This document shows, in pieces, positions 56,608 to 64,000 of a stretch of 64,000 nt of DNA (positions within the stretch are counted from its first letter, which is position 1; each line of letters starts with the position of its first letter). Location of the stretch: NCBI GenBank assembly GCA_016281495.1, contig JAEEIU010000038.1, forward strand, positions 186,001 to 250,000, read 5' to 3'. Source of the stretch: Treponema sp. GTDB lineage: Bacteria; Spirochaetota; Spirochaetia; Treponematales; Treponemataceae. The position numbers were made by a program, and so were the translations under genes. The notes under the pieces are model-generated. The model had not been told where the DNA came from. It saw only the letters and a list, made by a program, of their open reading frames with translations, and searched no databases.

Positions 56608-58089
56608 ATGCATTTTATGAAAAGAATCGTTTTTTCCATATTATTATTTATTCTCTTTTTTTTTGATTTTCCTGTTTTATCTGCTGAAAATTCAGAATTC
56701 GCTGATACACAACCCGTAGACATCTCTATTGAAAACTCAGATAATAAAGAACTTATTAACACAGGTTTATCTTTTAATCAAGATGTTTATTCTCCAAGTT
56801 TTAAAGATTATTTGTTATCATGTTTAATTACACAGTTTGACAATATAATGCTATCTTTTTATAATAGGACTATTGATCCAAAGCCATACGCAAATATTGA
56901 TTTGGAAATTATTTATCATAATATCACAAATCCCTGGGTATGGGATAATGATGAATTCAGCATAAATCAAATGGGACATCCTTATCAAGGTTCAATGTAT
57001 CACCAAGGTGCAAGATCTAATGGTTTAAATTTTTATGAGTCTCTTGCCGTAACAACTTTTGGTTCTCTTACATGGGAATTGTTGATGGAGAATGAAACTC
57101 CTTCATTTAATGATTTAATAATAACATCCCTACAGGGATCTTTTTTTGGAGAAGTTTTACATCGGTTATATCTTGACACAACAGGAAAAATTCCTTTCTT
57201 TCCAGCTTTAATAGCCCCTCAATCTGCTCTTAATCATTTTATAACAGGTAAAACTTTCCCAAAAAAGTCTTTGAGTCATATCCTTGAGTTTTCTATAGGT
57301 GTTGGAACTGGCCTATATAATAATACTATATCTCAAGCAGCTAATGGAAACATTTTTAATACTTCAAATACACCCCAAATCGATCTTTATGGTAGATTAA
57401 AATATGGAGATATCTATAAATCTTCTACTTTTATTCCATTTGAATCATTTTCAGTAGAAGCATTAGGAGCCCTTAATTTTCCCATTAATTACTTACTCTT
57501 TATGAGTGCAGATGGTACTTTATTATCTTTAATACCTATCTTTAATACTGCAACTGTCTTTTCCTTAAACTTGATTTACCAATATTACTTTACATTTCAA
57601 GAAATTAACTTTTCAAATAATGCTCTAGGTGCTACAATCCAGCAGAAAATAGATGTAAATGACGACACTTCTATTGAATGGAAAGAACAGTTTCAATTCG
57701 CTTTTCTGGCGGGATATGACTGTCATTATCTGTTAGTTGAAGACAAAAGGTCTGATCCTTTCGACAATGAACAGAGGCTTTATGACTTGGGTATTGGAGT
57801 GGGAAACAATGCAAGTTTCACATTTAAAAACCCAACGATTGGTAATTTTAAATTAGAAGCTTATGCAGGCATCTTCAAGACAATTCCTGTATCAGTCCAG
57901 ACGGAAGGTTCTGATGGTTTTTCTGCGGTTGAATATGTCTCGGTTGATTATGAGCATAAAATCTATAAGAATCTTTCTTTTGCTATCAACTCTCTTTTCT
58001 ACTTCAGGCAGGCTGTTTACGATGACTTGAAGAATTACACGCAGTTTGCAAACGACACATCTGTGTTTGTCAGATATAACTTCCTCTAA
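56608..58089 (+). CDS. DUF3943 protein, exported, probable outer-membrane protein
   Basis: 493 residues from the ATG at 56608, which has GAAGG seven bases upstream; an earlier frame from 56557 would bury the signal peptide. MKRIVFSILLFILFFFDFPV is a signal peptide ending near LSAEN. WVWDNDEFSINQMGHPYQGS and YHQGARSNGLNFYESL are the DUF3943 core. The C-terminal half is made of alternating beta-type strands and ends in FVRYNFL with terminal hydrophobics, as in outer-membrane barrels. It is the last gene of the operon and may serve surface placement of the polymer. Its stop overlaps a convergent gene by four bases. Confidence 0.75.
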   Translation: MHFMKRIVFSILLFILFFFDFPVLSAENSEFADTQPVDISIENSDNKELINTGLSFNQDVYSPSFKDYLLSCLITQFDNIMLSFYNRTIDPKPYANIDLEIIYHNITNPWVWDNDEFSINQMGHPYQGSMYHQGARSNGLNFYESLAVTTFGSLTWELLMENETPSFNDLIITSLQGSFFGEVLHRLYLDTTGKIPFFPALIAPQSALNHFITGKTFPKKSLSHILEFSIGVGTGLYNNTISQAANGNIFNTSNTPQIDLYGRLKYGDIYKSSTFIPFESFSVEALGALNFPINYLLFMSADGTLLSLIPIFNTATVFSLNLIYQYYFTFQEINFSNNALGATIQQKIDVNDDTSIEWKEQFQFAFLAGYDCHYLLVEDKRSDPFDNEQRLYDLGIGVGNNASFTFKNPTIGNFKLEAYAGIFKTIPVSVQTEGSDGFSAVEYVSVDYEHKIYKNLSFAINSLFYFRQAVYDDLKNYTQFANDTSVFVRYNFL

Positions 58090-58517
58090 TGCTTGCTCTT
58101 TCGGAAGCTGAAAAAACTGTGGCCGAAGTAGTTGCAGACAAACGACACATTCAATCCGATGATGTGTGCGGCAAGTTCGATCAGGTTCTTTGAATCATTG
58201 GGGAAGCACTTGAACAAAATGAAGTGTGCCAGCGTTGAAAAGATGAAGGTTGCAATGAATCCGACCATCGAGACCATCATGAAGCGCCAGAAAGATTTCC
58301 AGGTAAAATGATGGGGGCTTCCTTCAACATGAAAGACAAAAAGCGCGGAAAGTATGTAATTGATTACGGCTCCAACAAAATAGGCTATGATGACGCTTAT
58401 ATGAAAATCCATTACATGAGAAAGCAGCCATCTGACAAATATGTTTATGATTGCACTGAAAGTTGCGGTTCCTGAATATTTTCCAATCTGCTTTGCCCTC
58501 TTTTTAATTGACCCCAT
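58086..58517 (-). CDS. GtrA-family membrane protein
   Basis: 143 residues, four helices. GKYSGTATFSAIINIFVRWL, FVGAVINYILSALFVFHVEG and the end VCNYFGHSFFSFRKSKH show the GtrA pattern. AGGAG precedes the ATG. No GtrB-type gene lies next to it; it follows the HD-GYP gene by eight bases on the same strand. It may flip a lipid-linked sugar for an enzyme encoded elsewhere, for instance one of the two GtrB-like enzymes in this window. Confidence 0.8.
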   Translation of the reverse strand: MGSIKKRAKQIGKYSGTATFSAIINIFVRWLLSHVMDFHISVIIAYFVGAVINYILSALFVFHVEGSPHHFTWKSFWRFMMVSMVGFIATFIFSTLAHFILFKCFPNDSKNLIELAAHIIGLNVSFVCNYFGHSFFSFRKSKH

Positions 58518-58525
58518 GAACTCTC

Positions 58526-59779
58526 CTATACGTTTCCTTCTTCTGTCGGTGCAAAACCGTCTTCTATCATCTGAAGCATGAACGGAACTATCTCTGGGTC
58601 AAACTGAGTTCCAGCACAGTCAACCAATTCTTTTTTAACCTTGTTGATGTCGATTTTATCACGGTAACAACGGTTGCTTGTCATTGCGTCAAAACAGTCT
58701 GCGACACAAATAATTCTTGACAGATATGGAATGGCCTTTCCCTTCAGCTGATCCGGATATCCGTTTCCGTCATAACGCTCGTGGTGATGGCGTACTATTG
58801 TCTCGATGTCGGGTATATATGGGAAACCGCGGAATATGTCAGATCCGATTGTCGTATGACTTTGAATGACCTTCCTTTCTTCATCAGTAAGCTTTCCGGG
58901 TTTATGGAGTATGCTGTCCGGGATTCCGACTTTTCCAACATCATGAAGAATTGCACAGTAATATACTATTTCCTGCTCTGACTCGCTCAATTCCATTCGT
59001 TTGGCAAGTTCCATGGAATAAATGGCAACCCTAAGCGAATGTCCCTTTGTATATGAATCCTTTGCTTCGATAGTATTGGCAAAAAGCAAAAGAGTTTTCT
59101 CGATGAATTCCTTGTCTTTCCTTTCGCGCGTGCGGTATTCACCCAGCCTTATGTAAATCGTAATCAACACAGAAATCATTGAAACCGCAAATGTAAAAAG
59201 GAAAACCTGTATTACACGGACTGCGGGAATCCTGTCAACCAAAATGTGCGGTGTATATTCAAAATTAAGTGGAACACTTTCCGGGTAGAACAGCTTGGAC
59301 GTATACATGATGCAGCCGAATGTCCTGTGTGACATGGGTTCAACAGTATAATCAGACTCATAGATCTGGGCGTTGGCTTCCTCCCCCCGATGCGGTTCCG
59401 TGACAGAAAGGGTGTCTCCATCAACGGTATAAATTCCATTCCACGGATTTTCGTCTATCCAGAACTTTCCCTTGATTTTTATGGACATCTTCCAGTCGGT
59501 TATGGCAGTGTATTCCCTGAGGCTTTCTATTTTTCCGTCATACTGTCCGCCGATTGTCACGCCATCAGACTCATACCACTGTTTGTCCGGATTCCTGAGG
59601 AATGAAACCTCAACGTCAGAACCTTCCGTATGACCGTTAACCAGTACAAGAGACCTCTTTTCCTTGTATATTCCATAATGCCTTAAAAGCGTAACTCCCA
59701 ATAACAGTAAAACTGTCAGCAACAACATTGTAAGAGGTATCAGATAGGGATTACGTTTTTTTGCATTTTCTTTCATCAT
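58526..59779 (-). CDS. membrane HD-GYP protein, probable cyclic-di-GMP phosphodiesterase
   Basis: About 417 residues; the start is one of two adjacent ATGs (59779, 59776) after the argS stop. One N-terminal helix (about 14-34), a periplasmic region of about 150 residues with no named fold, a second helix (about 190-212), then the HD-GYP domain: TKGHSLRVAIYSMELA, AILHDVGKVGIPDSILHKPG with the HD pair, HHHERYDGNGYPDQLKG with the GYP triad, and CVADCFDAMTSNRCYR. It is likely to break down cyclic-di-GMP in response to an outside signal. It overlaps argS by a few bases. Confidence 0.9.
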   Translation of the reverse strand: MMKENAKKRNPYLIPLTMLLLTVLLLLGVTLLRHYGIYKEKRSLVLVNGHTEGSDVEVSFLRNPDKQWYESDGVTIGGQYDGKIESLREYTAITDWKMSIKIKGKFWIDENPWNGIYTVDGDTLSVTEPHRGEEANAQIYESDYTVEPMSHRTFGCIMYTSKLFYPESVPLNFEYTPHILVDRIPAVRVIQVFLFTFAVSMISVLITIYIRLGEYRTRERKDKEFIEKTLLLFANTIEAKDSYTKGHSLRVAIYSMELAKRMELSESEQEIVYYCAILHDVGKVGIPDSILHKPGKLTDEERKVIQSHTTIGSDIFRGFPYIPDIETIVRHHHERYDGNGYPDQLKGKAIPYLSRIICVADCFDAMTSNRCYRDKIDINKVKKELVDCAGTQFDPEIVPFMLQMIEDGFAPTEEGNV

Positions 59780-61593
59780 CACATCCTGTCCAAATATGGA
59801 ATAAGAAGAAGATCCATGGCATTTTTCATCACTGTCAAAGTTGTTTTTGCCAGCTGAAGCCTAGCCTGTGCCAGAGTTTTTTCATCCTGTGCGATTGCAA
59901 GTATGGAACAGTCACGGTAAAAGGAACTGAACGCCTTGCTGAGGTCATAAAGATATACGGCCACAAGACTTGGATCCAGGTCGTTTGCAGATTTTTCGAT
60001 TATAGACGGATATCTTTCCAGAGTCTTTATCAATTCCCATTCGCTTTCGTGAGTCAGGAGCTTTAATGAGTCCTCGCTTGAATCTGGAACAAGACCCTGT
60101 TCTTCTGTTTTCCTTAAGATTGAGGAAATGCGCGCACCCATGTACTGGAGGTATGGTCCCGTGTTGCCGTTGAACGAAAGGCTTTCCTCAGGGTTAAAGA
60201 GCATGTCCTTTATCGGAGTAACCTGAAGAAGATAATAATGCAGGGCAGAAAGGGCAACTTTTTCCGCAACATCATCCGCATCACCGACTTCCTCGTCACG
60301 TCCCCTCTCGTTGATTGCCTTAAGGGCATCGGCATGCAGGCTGTCCAAAAGGTCATCTGCATCCACGACAGTTCCCTCACGGCTCTTCATGCGTCCAGAC
60401 GGAAGGTTTACAAGGCCATAGCTCAAGTGATAGAGCTTTTCCGCCCAATCAAATCCCAACTTCCTCAAGATGTAAAACAATACCTTAAAGTGATAAATCT
60501 GCTCGCTTGCAACAACATAGACCATCTGGTTGTACTGCCAGTCGTCATGTCTCTTGATTGCGGTTCCAAGGTCCTGGGTTATGTAAACTGAGGTTCCGTC
60601 CTTCCTCAACAATACCTTGCTCTGGTTGTTTCCGTCACGGTCTTTTCCAACGGCTTCCGTTATGTCAATCCTTACCGAGCCGTCATCTGCCCTGTAGAAG
60701 ATTCCCCTGTCAAGTCCGTCCTGAATCATTTCCTTTCCAAGAAGGTAAGTGTCGCTTTCAAAGTAGAGCTTTTCAAAATCAACCCCGGTCCTGGCATAGG
60801 TTTCCTTTACGCCATTTAACGTCCAGTCATTCATCTTCTGCCACAGGGCGCGGACCTCAGGATCTCCGTTTTCCCATTTTACGAGCATTTCCTCGGCTTC
60901 CTGTGCGGCCTCAGGGTGTTCCTTGGAATATTTGTCGAATTCCACATAACACTGGCCTACAAAATGATCTCCCTTTATGCCGAGGCTTTCAGGGGTGTCG
61001 TTGTTTTGTTCATGGAACAGCTTGTATGCCAGCATTGACTTGCAGATGTGGACTCCGCGGTTGTTGATGATGTTCGTGCGGAAAACCTCTGCGCCGGCTT
61101 TTTTAAGTATGCGGCTTACGGATTCACCAAGGGCATCGTTCCTCATGTGTCCCAGATGAAGCGGCTTGTTTGTGTTTGGAGATGAATATTCGACCATGAC
61201 CTTGCGGCCCTTAAGGAATTTTTCCCCATCCGGATTGAATGAACCGTATTCGTCTCCCTGGCTTTCAATTTTTTTGAGGATGGAAACGACAGAATTTGCC
61301 TTGTTAAGCTTAACGTTGATGTAAGGTCCAGCGGCAAGAAAAGTTCCGAAGCTCTGGTCTGCGTTACGGTTGATTACCTCAAGAATTCCCTTTGCAATCT
61401 GAGGGGGTGCCATCCTGAATGACTTGGCAAGAACAAAAAGAGGTATTCCAAGGTCTCCCATCTCCGGCTTTGGAGGATTTTCCACATGCAGCTTATCCTC
61501 AGTTACAGGTTCAGCCTCTATGCCTTTTTCCTGAACGTAAGTCTTTATCGCTTCTGCAACTATATTCCTAAACAATGCCTTATTATCTGCCAT
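59779..61593 (-). CDS. argS: arginyl-tRNA synthetase
   Basis: 604 residues. The N-terminal additional domain (1-110) is followed by VEYSSPNTNKPLHLGHMRND with the HIGH-type motif HLGH at 146-149, SGRMKSREGTVVDADDLLD in the KMSKS position, and the C-terminal anticodon-binding domain ending LLLIPYLDRM. It charges tRNA-Arg. The gene has its own promoter in the end of ligA and a GGAGA ribosome site. It is an ordinary chromosomal gene that marks the end of the glycan region. Confidence 0.97.
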   Translation of the reverse strand: MADNKALFRNIVAEAIKTYVQEKGIEAEPVTEDKLHVENPPKPEMGDLGIPLFVLAKSFRMAPPQIAKGILEVINRNADQSFGTFLAAGPYINVKLNKANSVVSILKKIESQGDEYGSFNPDGEKFLKGRKVMVEYSSPNTNKPLHLGHMRNDALGESVSRILKKAGAEVFRTNIINNRGVHICKSMLAYKLFHEQNNDTPESLGIKGDHFVGQCYVEFDKYSKEHPEAAQEAEEMLVKWENGDPEVRALWQKMNDWTLNGVKETYARTGVDFEKLYFESDTYLLGKEMIQDGLDRGIFYRADDGSVRIDITEAVGKDRDGNNQSKVLLRKDGTSVYITQDLGTAIKRHDDWQYNQMVYVVASEQIYHFKVLFYILRKLGFDWAEKLYHLSYGLVNLPSGRMKSREGTVVDADDLLDSLHADALKAINERGRDEEVGDADDVAEKVALSALHYYLLQVTPIKDMLFNPEESLSFNGNTGPYLQYMGARISSILRKTEEQGLVPDSSEDSLKLLTHESEWELIKTLERYPSIIEKSANDLDPSLVAVYLYDLSKAFSSFYRDCSILAIAQDEKTLAQARLQLAKTTLTVMKNAMDLLLIPYLDRM

Positions 61594-61620
61594 TACAATT
61601 CTCCAAAAGATTTGGATTAA

Positions 61621-61649
61621 ATTATACTTTAAATAAGAAAAAAATTCAA
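61621..61649 (-). promoter_or_regulatory. sigma70-type promoter of argS
   Basis: Minus strand TTGAAT (61649-61644), 17 bases, TATAAT (61626-61621), with a leader of about 20 bases to the ATG at 61593. It lies just past the ligA stop at 61652. Confidence 0.7.
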
Positions 61650-61651
61650 CT

Positions 61652-63604
61652 TCAAGAAATCATATCAAGGAATTCTTTTTCATTGATGACTGAAATCCCC
61701 AGTTCAGCAGCCTTTTTGTTTTTTGAAGATCCGCTTGAGGTATCATTCGTAACAAGGTAGGAAAGTCCCTTTACCACAGACGTCTTTACAAAACCGCCCT
61801 TGGATTTTACCAGGTTCTGTGCATCTGCCCTCTTCATGCTGACAAGTTCGCCGGTAAAGCAAAAGGATTTTCCCTCCAGGACTCCACCGGTTTTCTGCAT
61901 GATATGTATGACTCCATCCCTTACAAGCGATTCCATTTCCGCACGGTTTTCGGCCAAGCCCTGAACAAGAGTATGGGCCATGATGTCTGCAAATCCATAA
62001 ACGGCCGCAATCTGCTCTTCTGTGGCATTCAATATGGCTTCCAGAGAAGGAAATCCTCCCGCCATGAGTTTTTCAACAATGGTTTCGCCTATGCCCTCTA
62101 TGTCAAAGCCTGCTATATACTTGCTAAGGGAAAGATCCCTGTGCGCCTGGATTGATGCGTAAACTTTTTGGGCACCAAGGGATTTTTTGTCCTGTGAAAG
62201 GCTTTCCTGATTTAAAAAATATGGAGAAAGCTTTTCTTCCGTAAGGGAATAGATGTCTGTGATAGACCTGACCGTTCCGTCCTTAAATAGGGATGTCACA
62301 AGTGTATCGCCAAGATCACGTATGTCGGCAACATCCACCCATTTTAGAAGCTGATGCAGGATCCTCTTGGAACAGTCTTTGTTGGGACAATAGAGCCTTG
62401 TACCCTCGTTTACAAGGGTTGAACCGCATGTTCCGCATTTAACGGGAATTTCTACCGGGAACAATGCCCCTGTTTTTTCCTGTGCGACAACCCTTTCGAT
62501 TTTGGGGATGATTTCCCCGCGCTTTACTACAACGGCATGGCTTCCAATCTGCAGGCCCAGGTTTTTGATTGTATTGGGATTGGCAAGGCTTGCCCTCTGC
62601 ACTGTGGTTCCGTTCAAATCCACCGCATCAAATATTGCAACCGGAGTATATGTAGCCCCAGACTCATTCCATTCTACCTTACGTACGACCGTAACCGCTT
62701 CCTCAAGGCTGAATTTAAATGCAATCTGACGGTCAGGCCTATTTCTGAGCGAGTCCTCATGGTTTACAAGCCTTTCCTTAATGACCAGGCCGTCTATGTC
62801 GTAATCAAGGTCCCTGCGCAGTTCCATGACGCTTGCACGGTAATCGATGACTTCCTGAACGGACTTTGCTATATAAAGCGGAACCGTGTTAAAACCGAGC
62901 CTTTTGAGCCACAGGAGCTTTTCCTCCTCATCGGAATATGGCTGGGCACCCGTAGTAGACCACACGTCGTATACTATCACGCACAGGTTTTCAGAACCCT
63001 CGCCGTCCTTTCTTTTCATGAGGCCGTTGGCGGCATTGCGGCAGTTTGCTTTGTCTGAATAATGCTTTTGGTGGACCTCGTGGGTCATTATTACTTCACC
63101 CCTTATTCCACCGGTAAAAGTTACTTTATTTCCATTGTCCGAAAGAGTTTTTTGAACGCCGTTCATCTTAAGGGCATTTGCAGTGATTACGTCCCCTGTT
63201 TCTCCGTCGCCTCGGGTCACTGCACGAACAAGGTTTCCGTCCTCATACTGAAGCTCAAGGCTTGCACCGTCCAGCTTGTATTCCACAAGATATTCATCGT
63301 AGACATGCCTGTTTGCCCATGCCATGAATTCTTCCGGGCTTGCGGCCTTTTCCTGGCTTCCCATAGGCATGACATGGCGGTATTTTGGGAAATTTCCGCT
63401 GTCGGCCCCAACCTTCTGCAGTATCTTGTTTTCAGGATCAAGGGTCTTAAGCTCATCCCACAGGCTGTCAAATTCTGCATCGCTTACCTCAGCTTCCCCG
63501 TTGTAATAGGAATCCTGATAGCGTTTGATGAGTTTTTCAAGTTCCTTTATTCGTTTTGAATCATCACTTTTCCTTTTAGCGTCATCAACATCAAAAAGTT
63601 CCAT
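61652..63604 (-). CDS. ligA: NAD-dependent DNA ligase
   Basis: 650 residues in the normal order: Ia/adenylation domain with the active lysine Lys110 in EYKLDGASLEL, GGIRGEVIM, the OB domain with VKRGEIIPKIERV, a zinc finger (CGTCGSTL ... YCPNKDC), helix-hairpin-helix repeats, and a BRCT domain (GKSFCFTGELVSMKRADAQN) at the C-terminus. It seals nicks in replication and repair. It lies nine bases after the trmB stop, so the two share a transcript. Confidence 0.97.
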   Translation of the reverse strand: MELFDVDDAKRKSDDSKRIKELEKLIKRYQDSYYNGEAEVSDAEFDSLWDELKTLDPENKILQKVGADSGNFPKYRHVMPMGSQEKAASPEEFMAWANRHVYDEYLVEYKLDGASLELQYEDGNLVRAVTRGDGETGDVITANALKMNGVQKTLSDNGNKVTFTGGIRGEVIMTHEVHQKHYSDKANCRNAANGLMKRKDGEGSENLCVIVYDVWSTTGAQPYSDEEEKLLWLKRLGFNTVPLYIAKSVQEVIDYRASVMELRRDLDYDIDGLVIKERLVNHEDSLRNRPDRQIAFKFSLEEAVTVVRKVEWNESGATYTPVAIFDAVDLNGTTVQRASLANPNTIKNLGLQIGSHAVVVKRGEIIPKIERVVAQEKTGALFPVEIPVKCGTCGSTLVNEGTRLYCPNKDCSKRILHQLLKWVDVADIRDLGDTLVTSLFKDGTVRSITDIYSLTEEKLSPYFLNQESLSQDKKSLGAQKVYASIQAHRDLSLSKYIAGFDIEGIGETIVEKLMAGGFPSLEAILNATEEQIAAVYGFADIMAHTLVQGLAENRAEMESLVRDGVIHIMQKTGGVLEGKSFCFTGELVSMKRADAQNLVKSKGGFVKTSVVKGLSYLVTNDTSSGSSKNKKAAELGISVINEKEFLDMIS

Positions 63605-63613
63605 GCCGGCACC

Positions 63614-64000
63614 TCAATCCTTTTCAAACATCAGCTCGAATATTTCACGTCCCGCATCAATTCCCTTCTGCTCGAATTTTGTCCTGGGCCTCCATTCCTG
63701 ATGGGGTGCAAATCCATCATGGCGGTTGTGGATTCCGGAGGTGGCATTCAGTTCCTCAAGCGCAAAATCAGCATACTCCGCCCAATCTGTGACAAAATAA
63801 AGGTATCCGCCAGACTTGAGCTTTTTTGCAAGGAGATCCGTCCTCGGCCTCTGAATGATCCTCCTCTTGTGGTGCTTTTTCTTTGGCCATGGGTCCGGGA
63901 AAAAGATGTGGAATGCCTCTAGAGACCCGTCTGGAATCATTGCAGCAAGAATCTCCAGGGCATCATGTTCAACTATCAGAAGGTTTGAAAGATTCCTCTT
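63614..64000 (-). CDS. trmB: tRNA (guanine-N7-)-methyltransferase, 5' end beyond the window
   Basis: The frame is open to the window edge, so the start lies outside; about 128 C-terminal residues are seen. IFFPDPWPKKKHHKRRIIQR is the highly specific TrmB motif that holds the catalytic Asp, and ATSGIHNRHDGFAP, RPRTKFEQKGIDAG closes the substrate site. It methylates G46 of the tRNA variable loop with S-adenosylmethionine. It is upstream of ligA on the same strand. Confidence 0.95.
   Translation of the reverse strand, partial: KRNLSNLLIVEHDALEILAAMIPDGSLEAFHIFFPDPWPKKKHHKRRIIQRPRTDLLAKKLKSGGYLYFVTDWAEYADFALEELNATSGIHNRHDGFAPHQEWRPRTKFEQKGIDAGREIFELMFEKD

Noticed and set aside
60558-61067. 169-codon plus-strand frame within argS
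   Set aside because: It lies fully antisense to a confidently identified argS; the product is low in complexity with many Arg, Pro and Cys residues and has no ribosome site.
62537-63559. Two plus-strand frames of 173 and 165 codons antisense to ligA
   Set aside because: They are shadows of ligA codon structure; no known motif, no promoter or ribosome site.

Overview
The window looks like a surface-glycan region of a host-associated spirochaete, most likely a Treponema. Three things support this. The DNA is AT-rich. Lipid-linked and ABC-exported glycan genes are mixed with teichoic-acid-type genes. There is also a CTP:2-aminoethylphosphonate cytidylyltransferase/transaminase fusion (PntC-AepZ), an architecture known from Treponema denticola. 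The genus call is inference. I see no rRNA, tRNA, CRISPR array, transposase or phage structural gene.

Layout. (1) 91-4683, minus: an Arn-like lipid-linked sugar module (WecE-type aminotransferase, polyprenyl-phosphate glycosyltransferase, two small EamA/SMR flippase subunits, GT-C-type membrane protein). (2) 4899-7491, plus: an XRE regulator, an HU-like protein, a palindrome-rich spacer and a DUF4143 ATPase. (3) 7544-9931, minus: UDP-glucose dehydrogenase and a glycosyltransferase. (4) 10089-19249, plus: a GT11 fucosyltransferase fusion, other glycosyltransferases, UDP-glucuronate 4-epimerase, and a dehydratase/LegC/PtmE-like set for an amino sugar. (5) 19253-32315, minus: glycosyltransferases including GT10, a WbpB-WbpE-WbpD-like set for a diamino-uronic acid, a Wzm/Wzt ABC exporter and GDP-fucose synthesis (Gmd, Fcl). 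(6) 32654-35024: a lone glycosyltransferase and a second Wzt-type ATPase without a permease. (7) 35231-58089, plus: a LoaP/RfaH-like antiterminator heads a very long gene run with RmlA, RmlC, GtrA/GtrB/GT-C, two TagF-like transferases, the complete AEP phosphonate pathway (AepX, AepY, PntC-AepZ), two large proteins joining a YidC-like membrane domain to an LtaS/sulfatase-type catalytic domain, a second class V aminotransferase, a cytidylyltransferase and a DUF3943 protein. (8) 58086-64000, minus: GtrA-like protein, HD-GYP protein, ArgS, LigA and the 3' part of trmB, which are ordinary chromosomal genes.

How it fits together. One branch builds fucosylated, uronic-acid and amino-sugar glycans, exported by Wzm/Wzt. 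A second branch makes CMP-activated 2-aminoethylphosphonate and probably a second CDP-alcohol, and uses TagF-like and LtaS-like transferases to build or decorate a phospho/phosphono-polymer. Treponemes are reported to carry lipoteichoic-acid-like outer lipids, so the paired YidC-LtaS-like fusions are the strongest candidate here for an undescribed polymer-synthesis system. All functions are read from sequence motifs and context; no database search was run.
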